Source: a virus
Direction: 5' to 3' (one strand)
Length of the DNA stretch: 24,150 nt
IMG/VR virus record: IMGVR_UViG_3300042434_002119
Location: 1-24,150 of that record
The notes beneath the pieces were generated by a model that made no database searches, was not told the origin of the DNA, and worked only from the letters and a program-made list of their open reading frames with translations. This document shows positions 1 through 5,448 of this stretch, in pieces. Numbering within the stretch: the stretch's first letter is position 1; each line of letters begins with the position of its first letter. The translations under genes and the position numbers were made by a program.

Positions 1-113
1 AAAGACATGAAATCGTTTCCAGTATCTTTAAATGAGATGCTCAAAGCAAAAAGCCCTATTGATATATCGCTCAAGCTTTCTAAGTGTATTTTTATTTCTT
101 CTAATTCATTCAT
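1..113 (-). CDS. Partial small protein, N-terminus only (unknown)
   Basis: A minus-strand reading frame starts with ATG at 113 and runs off the left edge after 37 codons. The start is preceded at a good distance by GGAG (mRNA sense), so it is probably a genuine gene. The visible N-terminus begins MNELEEIKIHLESLSDIS and reads like an amphipathic helix followed by a hydrophobic patch. It is the last gene seen in the leftward cluster and follows the tRNA-like RNA by about 30 nt. No family recognised. Confidence 0.6.
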   Translation of the reverse strand, partial: MNELEEIKIHLESLSDISIGLFALSISFKDTGNDFMS

Positions 114-142
114 TTCATATCTCCATTTTGTTAATAATTAAG

Positions 143-384
143 TGGTCATGACAAGGATTTGCACCTTGCAACAGAGTCGAGAGATTGTAGGCGTTTCGTG
201 GACGCCTCGTTCTCTGGTTTTTCGTCGGGCTGTCCGCAATCAATATCTCATTCAATTTATCACGATAACAAATCAAATTTAATAATATAACCACGTAACG
301 CAACACCAGCCATTTGACCCTTTTGAAGCAAACGGACTCTTCTTATCTTCTCCTTTATGCGTCTACCTATTCCGCCACACAACC
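143..384 (-). ncRNA. tRNA-Leu-like RNA with about 150 nt extra between D arm and T arm
   Basis: Read on the minus strand, the 5' end GGTTGTG (384-378) pairs over all 7 positions (with G-U pairs) with CATGACC (150-144), followed by an A at the discriminator position (143) and no encoded CCA. The next bases, TGGCGGAATAGGTAGACGCA (377-358), match the D arm typical of tRNA-Leu. A T-arm-like hairpin with loop TGCAAAT (163-157) precedes the 3' acceptor strand; base 55 is G instead of T and the stem is 6 bp. No anticodon arm with T33 can be placed after the D arm. Instead AGAGTC (340-335) pairs with GACTCT (178-173), and a hairpin AGGCGT/ACGCCT (207-189) lies inside. Total length is 242 nt against about 85 for tRNA-Leu. 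It could be a tRNA with a short intron or insertion, a degenerate tRNA, or a tmRNA-like RNA. It starts 7 nt after the stop of the upstream gene, so it is probably cut from that mRNA. Confidence 0.5.
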
Positions 385-391
385 GTAAACT

Positions 392-625
392 TTACTCTAC
401 TGCTATAGCTTTAAATCTTACTTCTACTTGTTCATTTCTGCCCCCTTCAATCCCTGTCTCGCCTTCATTTAAACCATTAAAAAATCCATTCTCAATGTCT
501 ATAAAAGCGTAATCAAATTTTTTTCCTTTTTCTATAGTTCCAAAATCTTCTAAAAATTCAATATTATGAAGATTTATACATCCGGGGTCTGCTTCATCCC
601 ACCCATCACTCTTTATTGGTAACAT
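392..625 (-). CDS. Small acidic phage protein, unknown
   Basis: A 77-residue frame whose ATG at 625 lies inside the 3' end of the upstream ATPase gene (20 nt overlap) and is preceded by a strong AAAGGAGGA ribosome site, so the two are probably translationally coupled. The sequence is acidic, with a Trp/Asp/Glu-rich start (MLPIKSDGWDEADPGC) and a predicted beta-rich middle. No motif recognised. Its position directly after a Sak4-like ATPase is one where phages often encode recombination or SSB-type accessory proteins, but nothing in the sequence proves that role. Confidence 0.65.
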   Translation of the reverse strand: MLPIKSDGWDEADPGCINLHNIEFLEDFGTIEKGKKFDYAFIDIENGFFNGLNEGETGIEGGRNEQVEVRFKAIAVE

Positions 626-1418
626 TTTTATCTTCCTCCTTTTTGATTTCTTCTAAAGCTTTTTTTTCAGCTTCTCTTTTTTTGATAAAATACATAAATA
701 AAGGGTTTTCACCATCTTTAAATCTAATCTCTTCTTTAATGCCTATTGTATTTTTTGAAGCTGAATTTTCACTTTTCATACAGCTAAAAATTCTTTCTCC
801 TGTATCGCCATTTCTTGCTCTTTCGTCCGAAACAGAAAATGGAACGGATATCTTTGCAACCAAATCAGAAAAATACGTGTAAACGGGTCTTGCTTGTTTT
901 GTAACGTCAATTGTTGCGCACAAATAATTTTCTGAAAAGCCAGCATGAACCATGCTTTCGTTTGTCATGTGAGCTAAATAAATAACCCACATACCTTTTT
1001 CATCTACTAACCTGCTGCATAAATCATGTATTTGCTTATGTTTTTCATAAGCTTTTTTGCCAGGAGCTCCAAAGCCTCCTGCAGACGATTCAAAAGTTTT
1101 TGGCTTGGCGGGGTCTTCATCCATTATCTGTTGTCTAATCAATAAATCCACAGCAGAAATAGAATCAATTACAACTGATTTGTATTCATGGTCTTCATTT
1201 ATTAAACCTGTTAAAACTTTAATAACATCATCTAATTTTTTTAAAATAGGCGTTGTATCTATCCCTTGGTTCTTTAATCCTTTTTCAGCTCTAATAAAAA
1301 GCGGCTTTGGAAATGTAGAGGCAAAAGTTGTTTTACCTACAGCCTCCGCGCCATAAACAGTAATAATAAATGATTTTTGTTTCTCTACTCTTGTTGTCAT
1401 GCTTTTTAATATAGACAT
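606..1418 (-). CDS. Phage nucleotide-binding protein, AAA_24 / Sak4-like RecA-fold ATPase
   Basis: A 270-residue protein with a Walker A motif near the N-terminus (GAEAVGKTT, residues 23-31) and a Walker B strand (SVVIDSIS, about residues 81-88), followed by the long RecA-core region and a charged Lys/Glu-rich tail. This layout matches the phage AAA_24 family, whose members include Sak4-type single-strand annealing or RecA-like proteins used in phage recombination. The function assignment rests on fold and motifs and is an inference. The ATG at 1418 is preceded by AAGAGAG; Met7 has no comparable site. It has its own sigma-70-like promoter at 1475-1447 and probably leads a short unit with the genes down to 113. 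Confidence 0.85.
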   Translation of the reverse strand: MSILKSMTTRVEKQKSFIITVYGAEAVGKTTFASTFPKPLFIRAEKGLKNQGIDTTPILKKLDDVIKVLTGLINEDHEYKSVVIDSISAVDLLIRQQIMDEDPAKPKTFESSAGGFGAPGKKAYEKHKQIHDLCSRLVDEKGMWVIYLAHMTNESMVHAGFSENYLCATIDVTKQARPVYTYFSDLVAKISVPFSVSDERARNGDTGERIFSCMKSENSASKNTIGIKEEIRFKDGENPLFMYFIKKREAEKKALEEIKKEEDKNVTNKE

Positions 1419-1446
1419 TTAAATACTCTCTTGTTTGTGTTTTTAT

Positions 1447-1475
1447 ATTATAACTTAATTTTCAAATAAAATCAA
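1447..1475 (-). promoter_or_regulatory. Sigma-70-like promoter for the AAA_24 gene
   Basis: On the minus strand TTGATT (1475-1470), a 17-bp spacer and a perfect TATAAT (1452-1447) precede the ATG at 1418 by about 28 nt. The gap between the membrane-protein gene (stop at 1510) and this gene holds nothing else but A/T-rich DNA. Confidence 0.65.
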
Positions 1476-1509
1476 TATTTTTTAAAATATTTTTTATTAT
1501 TTTTTAAGT

Positions 1510-2646
1510 TTAATTATTTCTTTTATTTTTTACGTACTGATAAAGCTGATAAGATCTTTTGTAAATAGATTCAGACAAAGCATATCCGGACAAAACAGAA
1601 GCTGAAGTAGTACCCACCACTGTTAATATTCCAAAAATTATATTTGCAATATTAGACTCTTGTTGATTAAACAAGACTGCTGAACTTTTCGATGCGTTTG
1701 ATCCCAGTCCATAATTTGAAATTGATTGTACAAACAAAAAAATTGCACCAAAAATAATCCTCAAAATATTTTGAAATTTTTCTGCCCCGAAATTTAAAAT
1801 TATTTCACTCATTTTTTGGGTAAACATTTTAAAACAGTTATAATGTAAATCTGAAAAACCATAACAAGCAGCCCCGCTAAGAACATAAGCTGTTATTTTT
1901 GTAAAAAGATTATCGTTAATTTTTTCTGAAACGACAGATGAAATAGAAGGGCAAATGGCAGTCATAACAACTAAGCTTGATATGTAGCACAAAACGCTCA
2001 TTAATTTTATAAAAAATCTTACTGCATTGTTTTGTTGCTCAAGAAACGCTTCATAATTAATAGATATTTGATTCCTAGCATCGCAAAAACCTGATAATGC
2101 TAAAAAACCTGATAATCCAGACATGATCGCTAATATTACATTTAACACATCACTTGCTTGCCCTTTATTTAAACCCAACGAATCAAATATTAAATCGGCT
2201 GATTTAGCAGATAAGAAACCTAACGCAACACTTCCAATCGGATTTAAAATTGATAATATTTTTTGTGTTTTATCTTTTTGTATTTCTACAGCAGCCCTTC
2301 CTCTGACAGGGGCTTCCGGTAAAGAATTTAAAGAGATTATAGATACACTTGCCATGCCTACTAATCCAAAAGAAAAGCTCATTAGATCTGAAAAACCAAA
2401 AGATTTTGCGCTTGCATTTGCGCCAATAAATCCAGCCGAGCCGCCCAACAAAGAGGCAATTATTTTTGAAATATATAAACAGCAATTTATTTTATGTTTC
2501 CCTTCGTCAGATCCAAAATAAGAAACGACGGGAAGGCAACAAGCCATTGAAAAATTTAAATTTTGATTAGGGACGCCTACGGGAAAATAAAATGGTATGG
2601 GAATATTAAAACCCATTTCAATGTCACTTACATTTTGTCTATACAT
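1510..2646 (-). CDS. Multi-pass membrane protein, unknown
   Basis: A 378-residue protein started by ATG 2646 with AAGAGGA at good spacing. About eight hydrophobic segments can be seen, roughly at residues 55-80, 90-110, 130-155, 165-190, 210-235, 245-265, 290-310 and 335-355. They are Gly/Ser/Ala-rich with short polar links, and the C-terminus is basic (YQYVKNKRNN). There is no transporter signature or family I recognise. It is large for this arm of small replication genes and lies between an alanine-rich gene cluster and the recombination ATPase. Accessory cargo, a superinfection-exclusion protein or a host-directed membrane protein are all possible; none is shown by the sequence. Confidence 0.75.
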   Translation of the reverse strand: MYRQNVSDIEMGFNIPIPFYFPVGVPNQNLNFSMACCLPVVSYFGSDEGKHKINCCLYISKIIASLLGGSAGFIGANASAKSFGFSDLMSFSFGLVGMASVSIISLNSLPEAPVRGRAAVEIQKDKTQKILSILNPIGSVALGFLSAKSADLIFDSLGLNKGQASDVLNVILAIMSGLSGFLALSGFCDARNQISINYEAFLEQQNNAVRFFIKLMSVLCYISSLVVMTAICPSISSVVSEKINDNLFTKITAYVLSGAACYGFSDLHYNCFKMFTQKMSEIILNFGAEKFQNILRIIFGAIFLFVQSISNYGLGSNASKSSAVLFNQQESNIANIIFGILTVVGTTSASVLSGYALSESIYKRSYQLYQYVKNKRNN

Positions 2647-2702
2647 AATAATATCCTCTTAAGTTTTTTAGTTTCATAATCTATCTCCTAATTTAACAAT
2701 CT

Positions 2703-2948
2703 TTATTTGATATTTTTTTTTAACGACTTACTACAATCAAATCCTGACCAGTCAATTGAGTAGTACTCTTCTTCTGAAAGAAACCTAGATCCAAGCTCTA
2801 TTTTTTCACCAAGATTATTAAGTATTTGTTGAACTAGGATCGGGTTAACTTTTGTTAAAATAGGGCCTGTGAATAAAAATGATGTAGCCCAAAATATTTC
2901 TTTAAAATCGGTGGAATCCAAAAACTGCTGCGGTGTTTGTTTGTTCAT
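2703..2948 (-). CDS. Small protein, unknown
   Basis: An 81-residue frame, ATG at 2948 preceded by CCGGAG at 6 nt. The N-terminal half is moderately hydrophobic (FKEIFWATSFLFTGPILTKV) and the C-terminal half acidic, ending in a lysine cluster. No family recognised. It sits between the alanine-rich gene and the membrane-protein gene, all on the same strand. Confidence 0.6.
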   Translation of the reverse strand: MNKQTPQQFLDSTDFKEIFWATSFLFTGPILTKVNPILVQQILNNLGEKIELGSRFLSEEEYYSIDWSGFDCSKSLKKNIK

Positions 2949-2970
2949 CTTTACTCCGGTTTTTTATTTA

Positions 2971-3495
2971 TTAATCTTCTATCTCAATCAAATTTCTTAT
3001 GTTTATTAAAATTTGATCTTTTATTTTTTGTTTTTCAGCATAAGCATTAGAAGCGAAAGCAGCATCAGCAACAAAAGCAGCATAAGCAGCAACATAAGCA
3101 GCATCATAAGCAGCATCAGCAGCAGCACAACAAGCAACGGCATAAGCAGCATGAATAGCATAAGCAGCATCATCTTTCAAAATTTTTGTTGTTATAGATG
3201 TATCACCATTACACCATTTTTCAACTGTTTCAATAGATTTAAAGGGTTCTTTTTCTCCTTTTTTTAAAAATTTCATGACTAATCTTACGTTTTGACAAGC
3301 TGAACTAACAATAGCTTTATGATCTACTCCCATTTCATTAGCTAACCAATATAGCCAAGAATATCTTTCACATGTATTCCAAGTTTGTTTCAAATCAAAG
3401 CTTTTTTCTTTGACCCAGTTAATAGCTTGACCGCATGCTTTAAGTTCATTTAGTTTTGATAAAAATTCTTCATTACTTAAATTTTTTAATTTCAT
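2971..3495 (-). CDS. Alanine-rich Imm-5-like protein, copy A
   Basis: A 174-residue protein. The N-terminal 100 residues contain the pattern ACGQAINWVKE...WNTCERYSWLYWLA, followed by an Ala-Tyr/Ala-Asp repeat stretch (about residues 108-150) and a conserved tail ending NLIEIED. The Cys/Trp N-terminal pattern followed by AAY/AAD repeats resembles proteins annotated as putative immunity protein Imm-5; the biochemical role is not established. It is a paralogue of the gene at 3938-4630 and shares the leader before ATG and the 3' end with it. Start ATG 3495 has AAAAGGTAATTAAT upstream. Confidence 0.75.
   Translation of the reverse strand: MKLKNLSNEEFLSKLNELKACGQAINWVKEKSFDLKQTWNTCERYSWLYWLANEMGVDHKAIVSSACQNVRLVMKFLKKGEKEPFKSIETVEKWCNGDTSITTKILKDDAAYAIHAAYAVACCAAADAAYDAAYVAAYAAFVADAAFASNAYAEKQKIKDQILINIRNLIEIED
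2977..3020. repeat. 44-bp tail repeat, copy 1
   Basis: An identical 44-bp stretch occurs at 2977-3020, 3944-3987 and 4911-4954. On the minus strand it encodes the C-terminal DQILINIRNLIEIE tail of the alanine-rich proteins. Here it is the 3' end of copy A. Confidence 0.9.
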
Positions 3496-3540
3496 ATTAA
3501 TTACCTTTTTTCTTTCTTTTCTATACTCATGATCTACCTA

Positions 3541-3801
3541 TCAACATTCAACTCTATTTTCTTTAATATATAATATATAAACTTTTTTGTTCTTATTTAA
3601 AGACTCTAAATACGATAAATTTTTATTTATTGAATCTGGCATATAACCAATCTTTTCAAGAAAAAAAGCACCAAAATATTTAGTATTATAATTTAATAGT
3701 AATTCAGATACTTTTATTTTTTCTGTAATCTCAAATACAGAGGAATAAATATACTCAGTCATAGCCAGAGCGGATCCAGAAACTTTATACTTTATACTCA
3801 T
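3541..3801 (-). CDS. Small protein, unknown
   Basis: An 86-residue frame starting MSIKYKVSGSALAMTEY at ATG 3801. No good ribosome site lies directly before it. Instead its ATG overlaps (ATGA) the stop of a 10-codon upstream frame that has one (3798-3830), so translation is probably coupled. The protein is rich in Tyr/Ile/Lys and no family is recognised. It lies between the two alanine-rich paralogues. Confidence 0.55.
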   Translation of the reverse strand: MSIKYKVSGSALAMTEYIYSSVFEITEKIKVSELLLNYNTKYFGAFFLEKIGYMPDSINKNLSYLESLNKNKKVYILYIKENRVEC

Positions 3802-3830
3802 ATTGTTAGCTCATCTATTTTCATCATCAT
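3798..3830 (-). CDS. 10-codon leader ORF coupled to the gene at 3541
   Basis: An ACGAGGAT ribosome site is followed by ATGATGATG and a short frame MMMKIDELTI ending at TGA 3800-3798. The stop overlaps the start of the next gene. This looks like a translational coupling leader; the product itself may have no function. Confidence 0.4.
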   Translation of the reverse strand: MMMKIDELTI

Positions 3831-3937
3831 ATCCTCGTTTTATTTAATTTTTATTGAAATCTTGCGCTCTAATCTTGCGCCAATAACTTTGCCTCCTATT
3901 CAATAAACTTATAACTTACATACGAACGTAAAATGCA

Positions 3938-4630
3938 TTAATCTTCTATCTCAATCAAATTTCTTATGTTTATTAAAATTTGATCTTGTATTGTTTGTTT
4001 TTCATAATCAGAGGCAACAGAGGAAGAATTAGCAGAAGCAGCAAAATCAGCAGAATCAGTAGCATAAGCAGCAGCATGAGCAGCATCATAAGCAGCAGAA
4101 TCAGCAGCAGCAGCAGCAGCATAAGCAGCATAAGCAGCATCATAAGCATAATCAGCATAAGCAGCATCATAAGCAGCAATATAAGCAGCATTATAAGAAC
4201 GATAAGCATCATCAGCAGCAGCCGCAGCAGCATCAGCAGCAAAATTAGCAGCATCAGCAGCAAAATTAGCAGCATCATCAGCAGAAGCATAAGCATCAGA
4301 AGCAGCAGATTTCAATATTTCTGTTGTTATAGATTCATCACAATTGCACCATCTTTCAACTTTATTAATAGCTTTTAAAGGTCTATCTTCTCCTTCTTCT
4401 ACAAATTTAAGAACCAGTTTTGCATTTTGACAAGCTGAATTAACAATAGCTTTGTGCTCTACTCCAATTCTACTGGCTAACCAATATAGCCAAGAATACC
4501 TTTCGCATGTATTCCAAGCCTGTTTTAAATCAAAGCCTTTTTCTTTGACCCAGTTAATAGCTTCACTGCATGCTTCAAGTTCATTTAGTTTTAATAAAAA
4601 TTCTTCATTACTTAAGTTTTTTAATTTCAT
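3938..4630 (-). CDS. Alanine-rich Imm-5-like protein, copy B (expanded repeat)
   Basis: A 230-residue paralogue of the gene at 2971-3495. The first 100 residues are largely the same, including ACSEAINWVKEK and CERYSWLYWLA. The Ala/Tyr/Asp repeat (about residues 110-205) is twice as long as in copy A. The C-terminal tail NLIEIED is again identical. The repeat is coded almost only by GCT triplets alternating with TAT/GAT, so length change by slippage is likely. Start ATG 4630 shares the AAAAAGGTAATTAAT leader with copy A, which means the duplication included the leader. Resemblance to Imm-5-like proteins is by pattern only. Confidence 0.75.
   Translation of the reverse strand: MKLKNLSNEEFLLKLNELEACSEAINWVKEKGFDLKQAWNTCERYSWLYWLASRIGVEHKAIVNSACQNAKLVLKFVEEGEDRPLKAINKVERWCNCDESITTEILKSAASDAYASADDAANFAADAANFAADAAAAAADDAYRSYNAAYIAAYDAAYADYAYDAAYAAYAAAAAADSAAYDAAHAAAYATDSADFAASANSSSVASDYEKQTIQDQILINIRNLIEIED
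3944..3987. repeat. 44-bp tail repeat, copy 2
   Basis: 3' end of the alanine-rich copy B, identical over 44 bp to 2977-3020 and 4911-4954. Confidence 0.9.
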
Positions 4631-4660
4631 ATTAATTACCTTTTTGTTTATAAAACTTAT

Positions 4661-4837
4661 TTAAAATGGGATATCGTCATCAAAATCTTTATTTTTCGCC
4701 TCCCTAGCTTTCATCATTTCATCAGAAATATCGTACGCTGATTTAGCGTACGCTTCAGGTTCTCCGCTGACACGTCCGCCAACCAGGAAACCCTGCATTG
4801 CCAACCCAGCAAAATAATCTCTTAGTTCAATATTCAT
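4661..4837 (-). CDS. 58-residue phage protein ending in an SSB-type C-terminal tip
   Basis: I chose ATG 4837 (MNIELRDYFAGLAMQG) because GAGGTG lies just upstream; a longer frame from 4906 lacks a site. The first 45 residues follow a pattern common in small phage proteins (RDYFA..AMQ ... EAYAKSAYDISDEMMKARE). The last eight residues are DFDDDIPF, the same as the C-terminal tip of E. coli SSB, which docks PriA, RecO, ExoI, the clamp loader and other repair and replication proteins. The protein has no OB-fold, so it is not an SSB. By inference it may recruit or sequester SSB-binding host proteins. It lies two genes downstream of the primase-helicase. Confidence 0.8.
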   Translation of the reverse strand: MNIELRDYFAGLAMQGFLVGGRVSGEPEAYAKSAYDISDEMMKAREAKNKDFDDDIPF

Positions 4838-4877
4838 ATTCACCTCACTTATGTTGTTAAACGTAATCAAAATTTTT

Positions 4878-4982
4878 TTACACTCCGCAAGTTTTGCAAA
4901 TGCCAACCCCTTCTATCTCAATCAAATTTCTTATGTTTATTAAAATTTGATCTTGTATTATTTGTTTTTTTTCAGCTTCCAT
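4878..4982 (-). CDS. 34-residue chimeric mini-ORF carrying the alanine-rich protein tail
   Basis: ATG 4982 overlaps the stop of the upstream gene (TAATG), with GTGGAAAG upstream. The frame reads MEAEKKQIIQDQILINIRNL, continues with IEIEG, and ends ICKTCGV. Its first 24 residues are the C-terminal tail of the alanine-rich proteins, so it is a fragment of a third copy that acquired a new start and a new end with a CxxC. It may be translated by coupling; no function is inferred. Confidence 0.45.
   Translation of the reverse strand: MEAEKKQIIQDQILINIRNLIEIEGVGICKTCGV
4911..4954. repeat. 44-bp tail repeat, copy 3 (remnant)
   Basis: Identical over 44 bp to 2977-3020 and 3944-3987 but without the rest of an alanine-rich gene, so it is the scar of a lost third copy. 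The match to copy 2 runs a few bases further (GTATT). Confidence 0.85.
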
Positions 4983-5404
4983 TACTTTCCACTTTCTTTT
5001 AAATTAACTAAAAATAATTTAGGCTCTTGTTGCTTTTCTTCTACATAATCAAGTCTACTAAAATTTAATCCTAACTTTAAAGCTTTCCTGTACAACTTTA
5101 AATCCAAAACATAAACAGGTTTTAAGCATTCTCGAAAAGGTTTTGGAAGTTTAATAAAATCCTCAATTATTCTTTTATGTTTCAACTCTCGTTTCACTTG
5201 TTTTACAATGCGAAAAAAACCATCACAATTTTCTGGTAGCCTTACAGTGAAAGAACCTTCATTTTTTTTATTTAAAATTTCCTTATTAAAATTTATTAAT
5301 TTACAGGCTATTTCTTTTCTTTTTTCTGTTATTTTTTTTTGCTCTAAAGATATTTGCTTGTATTCTTTATACAAACTTATTAAAAATTCATCAGATGGGC
5401 TCAT
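4982..5404 (-). CDS. Coiled-coil/charged phage protein, possibly DUF7173-like
   Basis: A 140-residue frame starting MSPSDEFLISLYKEYKQ at ATG 5404. Earlier in-frame ATGs lie inside the promoter described below. Residues about 10-45 form a charged helix. The C-terminal part has PKPFRECLKPVYVLDLKLYR, which resembles the closing pattern of DUF7173-type phage proteins; this is a weak assignment. The start is only 6 nt after the -10 box, so the mRNA is probably leaderless. It heads the unit that continues with the chimeric mini-ORF and the SSB-tip protein. Confidence 0.7.
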   Translation of the reverse strand: MSPSDEFLISLYKEYKQISLEQKKITEKRKEIACKLINFNKEILNKKNEGSFTVRLPENCDGFFRIVKQVKRELKHKRIIEDFIKLPKPFRECLKPVYVLDLKLYRKALKLGLNFSRLDYVEEKQQEPKLFLVNLKESGK

Positions 5405-5410
5405 TTTTAT

Positions 5411-5440
5411 ATTATACATTAAAATTAAATAAAAAGTCAA
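5411..5440 (-). promoter_or_regulatory. Near-consensus promoter, probably leaderless transcript
   Basis: On the minus strand TTGACT (5440-5435), 18-bp spacer, TATAAT (5416-5411), then six bases (ATAAAA) and ATG at 5404. The usual start of transcription about 7 nt after the -10 box falls on the A of the ATG. No Shine-Dalgarno sequence precedes this ATG. Confidence 0.75.
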
Positions 5441-5448
5441 GTTTATTT

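Noticed and set aside
115-306. 63-codon minus-strand frame
   Set aside because: It lies wholly inside the tRNA-like RNA and has no ribosome site.
143-384. Group I intron in tRNA-Leu
   Set aside because: The insert of about 150 nt is shorter than known group I introns and no P7/P3 core pattern could be found.
616-1356. Plus-strand frames of 88 and 99 codons
   Set aside because: They are antisense to the AAA_24 ATPase, whose Walker motifs and ribosome site support the minus strand.
3973-4378. Leu/Met-rich minus frame and Ser/Ile-rich plus frame
   Set aside because: They are other phases of the GCT-rich alanine repeat and reflect its triplet composition only.
4838-4906. N-terminal extension of the SSB-tip gene to 4906
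   Set aside because: No ribosome site at 4906, while GAGGTG precedes ATG 4837; the extension overlaps the mini-ORF at 4878-4982.
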